Shown here: positions 25,954-34,923 of the stretch, piece by piece | How positions within the stretch are numbered: position 1 is the first letter of the stretch | Layout: every line of letters begins with the position of its first letter | Source of the DNA: Hyphomicrobiales bacterium | GTDB taxonomy: Bacteria; Pseudomonadota; Alphaproteobacteria; Rhizobiales; JAJFHB01 | DNA: 64,000 bases | Direction of reading: 5' to 3' | NCBI GenBank assembly: GCA_021775755.1 | Contig: JAJFHE010000025.1 | Span: forward strand, 124,001-188,000 | Translations under genes and position numbers: made by a program | The notes under the pieces: model-generated | What the model was told of the DNA's origin: nothing | Database searches by the model: none | What the model saw: the letters and a program-made list of their open reading frames with translations, nothing else

Positions 25954-27000
25954 TCAGGTCTGGCCGCGGGCGCGCTTACGCACTTCGGAGAACGACATCA
26001 GGCGTTGCGCGGCTTCGTCCCACAGCACGAGCCGCACACAATTGAAGCTCTCAAGAAGGCCAATACGGCCGACCGAGGCCAGTTCGGGATGATCGCGCAG
26101 CACGTGGGGCAGCCGGTAGAACGGAATGCGGCTGCTCAGGTGGTGGATGTGATGCATGCCAATATTGCCGGTAAACCAGCGCAAGGGTTCAGGCAAATCG
26201 TAATGCGAGCTACCGTGCAGCGCCGCGTCGTGAACGGACCAGTCCTTCTCGGACGCCCAGGATGTGTCCTCGAACTGGTGCTGAATATAGAACATCCAGA
26301 CGCCGATTGATGCCGCCAGCAGCGTGACCGGAACATGCACGGCGAGGAAATCGCCAACACCCGCCCACCACATCATGACAACAATCAAAAGCGCGATGGC
26401 GCCATTGGTCGCCATTGTGCTGAGCCAGGGACGCCAGCCTGCGCGCATCAGCCCGACGGGCAGGCGATATTGCAGAGCGAACAGGTAGACGGGACCCAGG
26501 CCGAACATGACCGCTGGATTTCTGTAAAGGCGGTAGCGGAACCGGCCCCACCAGGGCATCGCCAGATATTCGCGCACGGTTAGCGTTTCAACGTCGCCAA
26601 TGCCGCGACGGTCGAGATTGCCAGAGCTTGCGTGATGAATGGCATGAGAGCGCTGCCAGTAGTCGTAGGGCGTCAGTGTCAGGACGCCGAGCGTGCGCCC
26701 GACCCAGTCGTTGGTTGCGCGCCGCCTGAAAAAGGCACCATGACCGCAGTCGTGCTGGATCATGAACAGCCGCACAAGGAAACCGGCGGTAGGCACCGCC
26801 AGCAGCAGGCAGACCCAATAGCTCCAGTCCAGCGAAAGCCACATCAAAATCCAAAGCAAAACGAAAGGAGCTATCGTAACAGTGAGCTCAAAAAGGCTTC
26901 GCTTACGGTTTGCGCCCCGGTAGATGGCGAGATCCATCGCCAGCTGCCGGGCCTCGGGCATGGCGGTGGCCGCGTCCGGCGTCTTCAAGTCTTCAGCCAT
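25954..27000 (-). CDS. Membrane fatty acid desaturase
   Basis: A 348-residue membrane di-iron enzyme that introduces a double bond in acyl chains. The three histidine boxes are visible: HDCGHG, HAIHHASSG and HHIHHL. Several hydrophobic helices separate them. The ATG at 27000 is preferred (GGAAGAGG just upstream) over a TTG at 27039. Regiospecificity cannot be read from sequence; the type resembles DesA-like acyl-lipid desaturases. Confidence 0.9.
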   Translation of the reverse strand: MAEDLKTPDAATAMPEARQLAMDLAIYRGANRKRSLFELTVTIAPFVLLWILMWLSLDWSYWVCLLLAVPTAGFLVRLFMIQHDCGHGAFFRRRATNDWVGRTLGVLTLTPYDYWQRSHAIHHASSGNLDRRGIGDVETLTVREYLAMPWWGRFRYRLYRNPAVMFGLGPVYLFALQYRLPVGLMRAGWRPWLSTMATNGAIALLIVVMMWWAGVGDFLAVHVPVTLLAASIGVWMFYIQHQFEDTSWASEKDWSVHDAALHGSSHYDLPEPLRWFTGNIGMHHIHHLSSRIPFYRLPHVLRDHPELASVGRIGLLESFNCVRLVLWDEAAQRLMSFSEVRKRARGQT

Positions 27001-27187
27001 GCCCTCTTCCGTGTCATAGCCGAGACTGCCGCCATGCAATTTGCCTGTTCGCCGCGGGTCGCTGGGCCAAAGTTTGCCGGACCATATACTGAGCCACCGC
27101 CGCTGTCTCTAATTTCTGTTCGAATATCGCCATGCTTACCGGGTGTTCTGGCGTGTATTCAGCTCTGAACGGACGCTTTTGACCATG

Positions 27188-27652
27188 TCAGGTATCGATC
27201 TTCATGAGCGAGCTTGCTTCACCGTCCCAATCGAAGTGCTCGATCAGCCGCCAACCGAGCCGGGCGTAATACTCTTCAGCGCCACTCGTATAGAGGTAAA
27301 GCCCGTCAAAACCGAAATCGCGCGCACGATCCTCGATCGCCTTCACAAGAGCCGCTCCGATGCGCTGGCAACGGAATTCCGGCGCAACGAAAAGGCCGGC
27401 GAGCCACGGGGTCACGTCGTGGCGCTGGTCAAGTTCGTCGCGTACCAGGAGGCAAGTGCCGGCGGGGCGGCCGTCATGGCGCGCCAGTAGCGCCGCTTCA
27501 TTCGGAGGACATTCCTGGAGAAATTCAACAAGCTGACTTTCGGACTGCTCCGGCGTGAAGCCAAATTCGTGCAGCCACTCATCGTGGCGCCACCGCCAAA
27601 CCTGAGCGATGGCATCGCTTTGCGCATCCATGCGCTCGATAACGAGAGACAC
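27188..27652 (-). CDS. GNAT-family N-acetyltransferase
   Basis: A 154-residue enzyme starting with GTG. The CoA-binding loop is RCQRIGAALVKAIEDRA after the strand WLAGLFVAPE, and the C-terminal YTSGAEEYYARLGWRLIEH carries the typical aromatic Y-x-x-L-G-W. It lies 14 bp after the SDR gene on the same strand. Acceptor unknown. Confidence 0.87.
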   Translation of the reverse strand: MSLVIERMDAQSDAIAQVWRWRHDEWLHEFGFTPEQSESQLVEFLQECPPNEAALLARHDGRPAGTCLLVRDELDQRHDVTPWLAGLFVAPEFRCQRIGAALVKAIEDRARDFGFDGLYLYTSGAEEYYARLGWRLIEHFDWDGEASSLMKIDT

Positions 27653-27666
27653 GCGTGATCTCTCCT

Positions 27667-28377
27667 TCAGAAGTTCTCGACCCAGGGCCGGACCTCAACC
27701 TCCCAACTCCAGGCGCTGCGATGTTGATTCAATATGGCCATGTAAGTCTCAGCAATAGCGTCAGGATCGAGCATGCTGTCCGGCTTGCCGGCAGGTGCGA
27801 TGCGTTCCGGGCGCTCCATATTTTCGATGCCGCCATCAATGACGAAATGAGCAACATGGATGTTCTTCGGCTGCAACTCGCGGGCCATGGATTGCGCGAG
27901 ACCGCGTAGCGCGAACTTGCCCATGGCAAACGGTGCCGAATGCGCATAACCCTTCACGGACGCAGATGCGCCGGTAAAGAAAATTGCGCCCTCGCCTTTC
28001 TCCAGCATGCGCTTTGTCGCTTCCTGCGCCACGAGGAACCCGCCAAAAGCACTTACCAGAAGCGTGTTCTTGACCTCTTCGGCGTCAAGTTCCGCAATCG
28101 GTCCGCGGGAGCGGGCGCTCGGATTGTAGAGCACGAAATCAGGCGCTCCGGCATCCTTGTCGAGCGCGGCGAACAGACCGGTGACGCTTGCAGCGCTTGC
28201 CGCGTCGCACGAATACGCGCTCGCCCCGATCTCCTCGCACAGGCCGGACAGCTTGTCTGAATTGCGGGCGGCCAGCGCAACCTTGACACCAGCTCCGGTG
28301 AGCTTGCGCGCCATGGACGCGCTCAATCCGGATCCGGCCCCAACGATCAGTGCGGTTTTCGGTGCGAACTGTGACAT
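27667..28377 (-). CDS. SDR-family oxidoreductase with atypical active site
   Basis: A 236-residue Rossmann protein. The NAD(P) motif is GAGSGLSASMA (about residues 12-22). The usual catalytic Y-x-x-x-K reads F-A-M-G-K within SAPFAMGKFALRGLAQS, so the tyrosine is phenylalanine. The NNAG-type motif is YNPSA. I recall the FAMGKFALRG form as a family trait, so it is probably not a sequencing error, but standard SDR chemistry is doubtful. It diverges from the crotonase gene and precedes a GNAT gene by 14 bp. Confidence 0.85.
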   Translation of the reverse strand: MSQFAPKTALIVGAGSGLSASMARKLTGAGVKVALAARNSDKLSGLCEEIGASAYSCDAASAASVTGLFAALDKDAGAPDFVLYNPSARSRGPIAELDAEEVKNTLLVSAFGGFLVAQEATKRMLEKGEGAIFFTGASASVKGYAHSAPFAMGKFALRGLAQSMARELQPKNIHVAHFVIDGGIENMERPERIAPAGKPDSMLDPDAIAETYMAILNQHRSAWSWEVEVRPWVENF

Positions 28378-28566
28378 GTCGAACTCCTCATCCTCATGTT
28401 TCCAACGTGTTCACCGCAACGTCGGACGTGCGCCCGAGGCATTCAAGGTGTTTCCCTCATCCTGAAATCACAAGGGCGGGACATTGGCACAGCCTGTCGC
28501 ACTCGGGTGGATCGTGGCTATAGTTCCAAAGACCCGGAACCCCACGATATCGAACAGGGATACATC

Positions 28567-29385
28567 ATGACAGTACGCATTGAGAAAAACGGCAGCGTTT
28601 GGACGGTAATCCATTCAAGGCCCGAGGCGCGCAACGCAATGGACCCCGACAGCGCCGACGCCCTGACACAGGCGTTCCTTGAATTCGATGCCGACGACAG
28701 TGCGTCGGTGGCCGTGTTCTGGGGAGAGGGTGGGGCGTTTTGCGCCGGTTGGGATCTCAAATATGTCAGCACGCTGGATGCGGAGTATCCACTGGGGGAA
28801 CTCGACATTCCACAAGATGCCGTCAACGGTGCCAATGGCGGTGATATCCCTCGCGGTCCGCTTGGTCCGAGCCGACTGGAACTCGATAAACCGGTGATTG
28901 CCGCGGTCGCCGGGCCAGCCGTTGCCGGCGGCATGGAACTGGCGCTGTGGTGCGATTTCCGCGTCATGGAGGAAAGCGCCTATCTCGGCGTTTACTGCCG
29001 GCGGTGGGGCGTGCCCCTGACCGATGGCGGCACTGTGCGCCTGCCGCACATTGTCGGCCAGGGCCGTGCGCTGGAAATCATTCTCACCGGGCGCAAAGTG
29101 CCTGCGGATGAATGCGAACGGCTAGGCCTATGCGAATACGTGGTGGGCGATGGCGGTTCACGCGAACGCGCCGAGGAACTGGCGCAGGACATCGCACGCT
29201 TTCCGCAGGTGTGTGTGCGTGCCGACCGCCGTTCAGCTATTCGCGGCCAGGGAAAACCGGTCCGCGAAGCGCTCATAAACGAGTGGTACAATGGGCGCGA
29301 GGCGCTCATCAAAAATGGGGTTGCAGGTGCATCGCGATTCAAGGACGGGCTTGGACGGCACGGCGACTTCGGCAAGATCTGGTGA
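28567..29385 (+). CDS. Crotonase/enoyl-CoA hydratase-family protein
   Basis: A 272-residue crotonase-fold protein. RPEARNAMDPDSADAL and GAFCAGWDLKYV give the first oxyanion-hole region, PAVAGGMELALWCDFRVMEE the second. Aligned by eye to classical hydratases, the first catalytic glutamate (in PE-x-x-x-G) falls on a cysteine (VYCRRWG). Hydratase activity is therefore uncertain; isomerase, hydrolase or dehalogenase-like roles are possible. The ATG at 28567 matches the usual N-terminus (MTVRIEKNGSVWTV). It is divergent from the SDR gene. Confidence 0.87.
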   Translation: MTVRIEKNGSVWTVIHSRPEARNAMDPDSADALTQAFLEFDADDSASVAVFWGEGGAFCAGWDLKYVSTLDAEYPLGELDIPQDAVNGANGGDIPRGPLGPSRLELDKPVIAAVAGPAVAGGMELALWCDFRVMEESAYLGVYCRRWGVPLTDGGTVRLPHIVGQGRALEIILTGRKVPADECERLGLCEYVVGDGGSRERAEELAQDIARFPQVCVRADRRSAIRGQGKPVREALINEWYNGREALIKNGVAGASRFKDGLGRHGDFGKIW

Positions 29386-29388
29386 CGA

Positions 29389-30186
29389 TCATTCAACACG
29401 CAAGCGGTCGAGGCGAAGCCGGTGCCTCTCGTCAGTGAGGCGCATGACACTTGCCAGCACGGCACCGACAACGCCGAGCGCTGTTGCGCCGCCGATCAGG
29501 AACATCACCAGGATCTGGTATTTTACCGCTTCCACCGGGTCAACGCCTGCGAGCACCTGACCGGTCATCATGCCCGGCAGCGTGACGATACCGGTGGCGG
29601 ACATGGCGTTGATGATCGGCATCAGCCCGGTACGCAGGCTTGACCGGTAGGCATCACCCAGAGCTTCGAACCGCGTATGCCCCAGCGCAATTCTTGCTTC
29701 GATCGCGCTGCGCTCACGCCGCGCCGTGGCAATCAGGGTTTCAAGACCGAGACTGACGCCGCTCAACGTGTTGCCAAGCAGCATGCCGAGCAATGGCAGT
29801 GCGAAACGCGCCGCGTACCACGGCTCCGGCCTGACCAGCACCAGAAGCGCGAATGTGAGAACGAGTGTCGTTGCAAATGTCATTGCCGCTGTGCCGATGC
29901 CGTACGTCCAAAGCCCGCGAAACAGCGTCGTCTGCCGACCCAGAACCTCGCGTCCGGCGATCAGCAGCATCATTGCGGCAAGCCCGATGGTCCACAGCGG
30001 CGATGACTGGGCAAAGATGAACTTGAGCACGAAGCCGATGGCGCCGAGCTGCACGCACATACGAGCCGCGGCGATCAGCATTTGCTGCCCGACACCAAGG
30101 CGGAAGGCGAGCGACAACGCCCCGCTGATCAGGATCAGCGTCGCGGCGAGCGCCAGATCGGCATAACTGAGGACCACATAGCTCAC
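29389..30186 (-). CDS. fetB: FetB/UPF0014-family ABC exporter permease
   Basis: A 265-residue membrane protein with about seven hydrophobic segments. The family signature ARMCVQLGAIGFVLKFIF and the late block TGIVTLPGMMTGQVLAGVDPVEAVKYQI are diagnostic of FetB/YbbM. In E. coli FetAB is linked to iron efflux and oxidative-stress resistance. The GTG start at 30186 overlaps the fetA stop, so the pair is translationally coupled. Confidence 0.9.
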   Translation of the reverse strand: MSYVVLSYADLALAATLILISGALSLAFRLGVGQQMLIAAARMCVQLGAIGFVLKFIFAQSSPLWTIGLAAMMLLIAGREVLGRQTTLFRGLWTYGIGTAAMTFATTLVLTFALLVLVRPEPWYAARFALPLLGMLLGNTLSGVSLGLETLIATARRERSAIEARIALGHTRFEALGDAYRSSLRTGLMPIINAMSATGIVTLPGMMTGQVLAGVDPVEAVKYQILVMFLIGGATALGVVGAVLASVMRLTDERHRLRLDRLRVE

Positions 30187-30851
30187 GGCGTGGTCTCAAC
30201 GCATCCGCCACGGATCTCAAGTCCCCGGTCCGCCAGCCGCGCGATCTGACCGCGATCGTGCGACACCAGCAGCACGGCTGTGCCACCGGCACGCTTCGCC
30301 ATGATCAGTGTTTCAACAAGGTCGCGCGTGTCTTCATCGAGCGCCCCTGTCGGCTCGTCCAGCAGCAGGACGCGCGGGCCGTCTTCCAGTCCGCGCAGCA
30401 ACGCCAGGCGTTGGCGCTCGCCACTCGACAGGCGGTCAATCTGCCAGTCCGCGGCGTCCGCCGGGAGGCCGACAATGTCAAGCGAGCTGCCGACACTGCC
30501 TTGATCGCGGAAATGGTCGCGCACGCGACCTCCCCACCAGCCGCTTTCCGCCGCAAAGTAGCGCACGGCGCGGCGCCAGTTCGGGCCGGAAACCTCCGTG
30601 CGCGGTGTGCCGTCCAGGGCCAATTCGCCAGCACGCGGATCGAGATCTGCCAGCGCGCGCAGGATGAGACTTTTGCCGCTGCCCGATGGACCGCTCAGAG
30701 AAACACATTCACCGGAGCTTACGGTCAGTGACACCGGCTCCAGCCCCGGCACCTGCAACCCGGCTGCCGTTAGCCGCGCAACGGCTCCCCGTTCACTCCG
30801 TTCCCGAACCGCCGGCTCTTCCAAAGATCCAACCATCTTCCAATGATCCAA
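30183..30851 (-). CDS. fetA: FetA-like ABC exporter ATP-binding protein
   Basis: A 222-residue single ABC domain. Walker A is GPSGSGKSL, the signature is RLSSGERQRLALLRGL, Walker B is VLLLDEPTGALD, and the switch histidine is in LLVSHD. The partner permease follows with overlapping codons. The start is uncertain: TTG 30851 or ATG 30836, both inside a 19-bp tandem repeat. The first 25 residues look unlike the family core. Confidence 0.88.
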   Translation of the reverse strand: MDHWKMVGSLEEPAVRERSERGAVARLTAAGLQVPGLEPVSLTVSSGECVSLSGPSGSGKSLILRALADLDPRAGELALDGTPRTEVSGPNWRRAVRYFAAESGWWGGRVRDHFRDQGSVGSSLDIVGLPADAADWQIDRLSSGERQRLALLRGLEDGPRVLLLDEPTGALDEDTRDLVETLIMAKRAGGTAVLLVSHDRGQIARLADRGLEIRGGCVETTP

Positions 30852-30854
30852 TCA
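30817..30854. repeat. Tandem 19-bp direct repeat at the start of fetA
   Basis: Two adjacent 19-bp units (30817-30835 and 30836-30854) share TCTTCCAA-GATCCAA-CA and differ at two positions. The second unit lies at the alternative start codons of fetA. It could be a duplicated operator or a simple slippage duplication. Confidence 0.7.
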
Positions 30855-30938
30855 TTTGTCCTAACGTAGCATGTCGCCACCGGGTTGCCTGCGCGCATAT
30901 TGCAAATGCCCGCCGCGACAGGAGAAGCGTGCCTAATT

Positions 30939-32075
30939 ATGACAAAACAAGTCGACATCATATCGCTTGCGCCGTTCAGCCTCGGAACGTCGCGAACGCT
31001 GAATGTTTACCGCTTCGGAACGCGCGGCGCGCGGCCTCGGGTCTATATCCAGGCCGGATTGCACGCCGATGAACTGGCCGCCCCCCTCACCGCCCACCAT
31101 CTCGTTTGCCTCCTGAGCGAGGCCGACGCAAAGGGCGAGGTCATTGGCGATATCACCGTCGTTCCGATGGCCAATCCGGTCGGTACGTCGCAATACACAC
31201 TCACCCGGTTTCACGGGCGCTACGAACTCGCCATGGGGCGCAACTTCAACCGCGGCTTTCCCGATGCCAGCGAAACGACACTCGGCGCGGTGGACGGCGA
31301 AATCGGTGCAGACGCCAATGCGAACAGAGATATTGTCGCATCGGCAACACGTGCTGCACTGGCGGAAATGACGCCCGGCTCGGAGGCCGAAGCCCTGCAA
31401 CTGGAGTTGCTGAAGCAGGCCTGCAGTGCGGAAATCGTTCTCGACCTCCACACGGACTCCGATGCTGAGATGCACCTTTACCTCGACCCCGAACAATGGC
31501 CGGATGCAGAAGACCTTGCGGCCCACCTTGGCGCGGAGGTGGTCATGCTGGCGCGCGCCTCGGGGGGGAACCCGTTCGAGGAGACGGTTGCCGCACCGTG
31601 GCTTGCGGTGCGCGGCAAGTACGGCGCCGGAGCGGTCGAACTGCCGCTCACGACCGTCGTTGAACTGCGCGGCGTTGCAGACGCCTATGACGACATGGCG
31701 CATGGGGACGCACTCGGCCTTTTGGCGTTCCTTCGCGGGCGCGGCGCGATTTCAGGCAAACCGCGCCAGCACAAGAAGTTCGGCGGCATCGCGGCGCCGT
31801 TCGAGGCGACCCAGCTCATCATTGCTCCCTGCCCCGGCATCGTCGCGTTCAAACGCGACCTCGGCGCCATGGTCTCTAAGGGCGATGTGGTGGCGGAGAT
31901 TGTCGATGTGACCCGCGACAACGCAAAGGCGGCGCGCACGCCTGTGTTTGCCGAAACCGATGGCCGTCTGTTTGCCCGCTCGCTTGAAAAGCTGGCGCGC
32001 CCGGGCCTCCCGATCGGGAAGATCCAGGGGACCGAACCGATCAGGCCGTCCGACAGTTACCTGCTGACGGATTGA
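30939..32075 (+). CDS. Succinylglutamate desuccinylase/aspartoacylase (AstE/AspA) family protein
   Basis: A 378-residue zinc carboxypeptidase-like protein. The zinc ligands appear as H and E in GLHADELAAP and the later histidine in VLDLHTDSD. PMANPVGTSQ and GRNFNRGFPD are M14-type substrate-binding segments. A C-terminal barrel (about 285-375, CPGIVAFKRDLGAMVSKGD) resembles a lipoyl-like domain seen in AstE/AspA relatives. The ATG at 30939 follows GGAGAAG. The target acyl-amino acid is unknown. Confidence 0.88.
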   Translation: MTKQVDIISLAPFSLGTSRTLNVYRFGTRGARPRVYIQAGLHADELAAPLTAHHLVCLLSEADAKGEVIGDITVVPMANPVGTSQYTLTRFHGRYELAMGRNFNRGFPDASETTLGAVDGEIGADANANRDIVASATRAALAEMTPGSEAEALQLELLKQACSAEIVLDLHTDSDAEMHLYLDPEQWPDAEDLAAHLGAEVVMLARASGGNPFEETVAAPWLAVRGKYGAGAVELPLTTVVELRGVADAYDDMAHGDALGLLAFLRGRGAISGKPRQHKKFGGIAAPFEATQLIIAPCPGIVAFKRDLGAMVSKGDVVAEIVDVTRDNAKAARTPVFAETDGRLFARSLEKLARPGLPIGKIQGTEPIRPSDSYLLTD

Positions 32076-32087
32076 CCGGCGGGAGGG

Positions 32088-32699
32088 TTACTGGTGGCCC
32101 CAGTTGTCCGGATCGCCGGTGTCGCTGGGCGCAAGGCCGAGTTGCTCGCCCTCATGGGTCACTCCAAGTCCGAGCACCGTGCGGTTGGCGTAGGCGAAAT
32201 ACGCGGTCACCTGATTGATCTCAAGAATCTGCCCGTCGTCCAGACCTTCCACACGCATGTCGGCGATGAGAGCCTCGCTCATCTGCGCCGGCGCGAGGGT
32301 CAGTGCTTGTGCGTAACGCAATCCTGCAAGTTGGGCAGTATGGAAGGCATTCTCCGGCGACCGCTGCTCAAATGCGGCGCGGATTTCCACGGCGCGGGAA
32401 TCGTCCTTCAGCAGCTCGCGCATGCCGGCGAAATGATGTTCCGCGCAATAGGCGCAACCGTTCAGCAAACTGACGAACACACCGATCGCCTCGAGATACC
32501 ACTTGGGCAGCGTGTTGGCGCTGTGATGCAACACATTCTTATAAAGCGCCATGTGGCCTTCGAGGCTGTGCGGGCGCAGGCTGTGGATCGACATGACGCG
32601 GTCAATCTGACCGGCCGGTGACCTGATGCGATCGTAAATCGTGCGGAGGCGGCCGGTCGCGTCCTCGTCGGCAACTATATCAATCCACGGGCTTGACAT
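32088..32699 (-). CDS. Carboxymuconolactone decarboxylase/AhpD-like peroxidase-related protein
   Basis: A 203-residue all-helical protein with the AhpD core: the redox motif C-A-Y-C-A-E-H-H (about residues 81-88) followed by the helix FAGMRELLKDD. DRVMSIHSLRPHSLEGHMALYKNVLH and VTAYFAYANRTVLGLGV are typical of the peroxidase-related (YciW-like) subgroup. It probably acts as a thiol-dependent antioxidant. An AT-rich upstream stretch (32700-32780) could hold its promoter. Confidence 0.87.
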   Translation of the reverse strand: MSSPWIDIVADEDATGRLRTIYDRIRSPAGQIDRVMSIHSLRPHSLEGHMALYKNVLHHSANTLPKWYLEAIGVFVSLLNGCAYCAEHHFAGMRELLKDDSRAVEIRAAFEQRSPENAFHTAQLAGLRYAQALTLAPAQMSEALIADMRVEGLDDGQILEINQVTAYFAYANRTVLGLGVTHEGEQLGLAPSDTGDPDNWGHQ

Positions 32700-32781
32700 G
32701 ACGTTCGCACTCCGATTCGAAATATTCGCATAACATACTGAAACATATCGGCATTACACAAACAATACATCCGACCTAACG

Positions 32782-32952
32782 TTACGCAGGAGGCAGAACA
32801 AGGGCCTGGGCAACGATGACCGTTTCGCCGTTGCAAGTGATGGAGGGCGAGCCGTGCAGTTCGTAACCATCGTCGAGAGCCGCGGAGATGCGTTCGCAAA
32901 AGTTGCGGTCGTCCGGGCCCGTCAAGACGCGATAACGTAGTTTTTCACTCAT
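32782..32952 (-). CDS. DUF1737 domain small protein
   Basis: A 56-residue protein with the short DUF1737 pattern Y-R-V-L-T-G-x-D-D-x-x-F-C-x-R-I followed by G-Y-E-L-H-G-S-P. The ATG at 32952 overlaps the holC stop (ATGA) and has AGAAGAAGG just upstream, so it is coupled to holC. Function unknown. Confidence 0.8.
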   Translation of the reverse strand: MSEKLRYRVLTGPDDRNFCERISAALDDGYELHGSPSITCNGETVIVAQALVLPPA

Positions 32953-33398
32953 GCCTTCTTCTCCCATTTGCCCGCTTCGCCCTGCTGCCAGTAGGTCACG
33001 TCGTGACCGGCATCCTTAAACGCGCTCCATTGCTTTCGGGCCCTCGCGACGGCACTTTCGTCATTCCCATCGAACAGGCAAACAACCCTGACATAGCACG
33101 ACACGTCCCCGGTCTCGGCGCCATCAACAAGGAACCGGACTTCCGCCTCATTCGGTGTGACATCCGTATCGGTAAGAAAGACCGGTTGCGCCTCGCCATG
33201 ACCATCGGCACTGGTGCCATGCGGCAGGAAAGCCTCTTCTCGGTAGGACCACAAGATACCATCAAGAGCATCAACGCGTTCCGAAGTGCCCGCCTGCACG
33301 ACCGCGCGCCAGCCCCGCTGCAGGCTCTTTTCAAGCAAGGTGGGAAGTATGCGCTCAAGCGGCTGGCGCTCAAGATGATAGAACAGCACTTCCGTCAT
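32949..33398 (-). CDS. holC: DNA polymerase III subunit chi
   Basis: A 149-residue HolC protein, the clamp-loader accessory that bridges to single-stranded DNA-binding protein. MTEVLFYHLERQPLERILP is the recognisable N-terminus, with GWRAVVQAGTSERVDALD and a late LFDGNDESAVARARKQW helix. The open frame extends upstream to 33536, but the family start is the ATG at 33398. It lies directly after pepA, an arrangement common in alphaproteobacteria. Confidence 0.9.
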   Translation of the reverse strand: MTEVLFYHLERQPLERILPTLLEKSLQRGWRAVVQAGTSERVDALDGILWSYREEAFLPHGTSADGHGEAQPVFLTDTDVTPNEAEVRFLVDGAETGDVSCYVRVVCLFDGNDESAVARARKQWSAFKDAGHDVTYWQQGEAGKWEKKA

Positions 33399-33426
33399 CG
33401 TGCAATCTGCCCCATTCGCGGCGGGC

Positions 33427-34923
33427 TCAGTTTTCGTAGTTGTCGGACACCAGCCGGTCGAGCAACCGGACGCCATAGCCGGAGGCCCAACTGCGGCTGA
33501 TTTCCGTTTTCGGCGAATCCATGGCGGTGCCGGCAATGTCGATATGAACCCATGGCACGTCGTTGACGAAGCGCTGCAGGAATTGCGCCGCGGTAATCGA
33601 GCCCGCGTTGCGCCCGCCGATATTCTTCATGTCGGCATTCGGCGTGTCGATGAGCTTGTCATATGCTTTCGAGAGTGGCAGACGCCAGACTTTCTCGCCG
33701 GTCGCTTCGCCCGCGCCACTGAGGCGTTCGCACAGCTCATCGTCGTTTGAGAAAATACCAGCATGCTCCTTGCCGAGCGCCACCAGAATGGCACCGGTCA
33801 GCGTTGCAAGATTGATCATGAACCGGGGCTTGAAGCGGTCTTGGGTGTACCAAAGCGCGTCCGCCAGCACGAGGCGGCCTTCGGCGTCGGTGTTGAGAAT
33901 CTCGATGGTCTGACCGGACATCGACCGGATAATATCTCCTGGCCGTTGCGCGGCCGCGTCCGGCATGTTTTCCACAAGGCCGATAATGCCTATGGCGTTC
34001 ACCTTCGCCTTGCGTGCGGCCAGGGCATGCATGAGGCCGGTGACGCAGGCAGCACCGCCCATGTCACCCTTCATGTCTCCCATACCGGCGCCGGGCTTGA
34101 GGGAAATGCCGCCTGTATCGAAGGTTACGCCCTTGCCGACGAAAGCGACGGGCTTCTGGCCCTTGCGGCCGCCCTGCCATTGCATCACAACCAAACGGCT
34201 GTCACGGACCGAGCCAAGACCCACGCCCAGCAGCGAGTGCATCTGGAGCTTTTCCATGTCCTTTTCGGTGAGCACTTCCACCTTGACGCCGAGTTTGGTC
34301 AGCTTTTTTGCGCGTTTTGCAAACTCAACTGGATAAAGGATATTTGCCGGTTCGTTGACCAGGTCACGCGCGAGGTGAACACCTTCCGCGATGGCGCCGA
34401 GTGCGGCGTAGGCCTTGCGCGCGGCGGCGGCGCCCGCACTCATAACGGTTACGGCTTTCAGATCGCCGTTGCCATTATCGTCGCGCTTGGCGGCGGATTT
34501 ATACTTGTCAAATTTGTAGAGGCGCAGGCTCACGCCGGAGGCGAAGCGGCCGGCGAAATCGCCTGCATTCAGTTCGGCTCCCGCATGCAGTTCCGAGGCG
34601 ATGGAGAGTTTCCTGACGCGTGCCGAGGCAGCCCTGCCAGCCACCGAACCACCCAATTTTTCAACATCATAAGCCGCGAGGTCGCCCGAGGCCCCAAGCC
34701 CCACAAGGTAGATCCTGTCGAGTTTCAGCCCGTTCGGGGCGACAACATCAAGAATGGAGGCCTGTTTGCCGGTAAAATCAGCCGCTTTCATCGCGCGGCT
34801 GAGCTGCCCGCCTGTTGCAGCGTCGACCTCGGCGCCGAATCCGGCAAACTTCGCGCCTTTCGCGACGGTCAGGACAAGAGCACCGCTTTGCGGTACGGAC
34901 AGGGCTGAAAATTTCACGTTCAT
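33427..34923 (-). CDS. pepA: Leucyl aminopeptidase (M17)
   Basis: A 498-residue dizinc aminopeptidase. The M17 signature [14 protein letters not shown] is present. The metal and substrate site is visible in [27 protein letters not shown]. The N-terminal macro-like domain spans about residues 1-160. It acts in cytosolic peptide turnover. It is divergent from lptD across a 716-bp gap and is followed by holC. Confidence 0.95.
   Translation of the reverse strand: MNVKFSALSVPQSGALVLTVAKGAKFAGFGAEVDAATGGQLSRAMKAADFTGKQASILDVVAPNGLKLDRIYLVGLGASGDLAAYDVEKLGGSVAGRAASARVRKLSIASELHAGAELNAGDFAGRFASGVSLRLYKFDKYKSAAKRDDNGNGDLKAVTVMSAGAAAARKAYAALGAIAEGVHLARDLVNEPANILYPVEFAKRAKKLTKLGVKVEVLTEKDMEKLQMHSLLGVGLGSVRDSRLVVMQWQGGRKGQKPVAFVGKGVTFDTGGISLKPGAGMGDMKGDMGGAACVTGLMHALAARKAKVNAIGIIGLVENMPDAAAQRPGDIIRSMSGQTIEILNTDAEGRLVLADALWYTQDRFKPRFMINLATLTGAILVALGKEHAGIFSNDDELCERLSGAGEATGEKVWRLPLSKAYDKLIDTPNADMKNIGGRNAGSITAAQFLQRFVNDVPWVHIDIAGTAMDSPKTEISRSWASGYGVRLLDRLVSDNYEN

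Noticed and set aside
33763-34908. Long plus-strand open frame of 381 codons
   Set aside because: Antisense to pepA, whose M17 motifs are intact.
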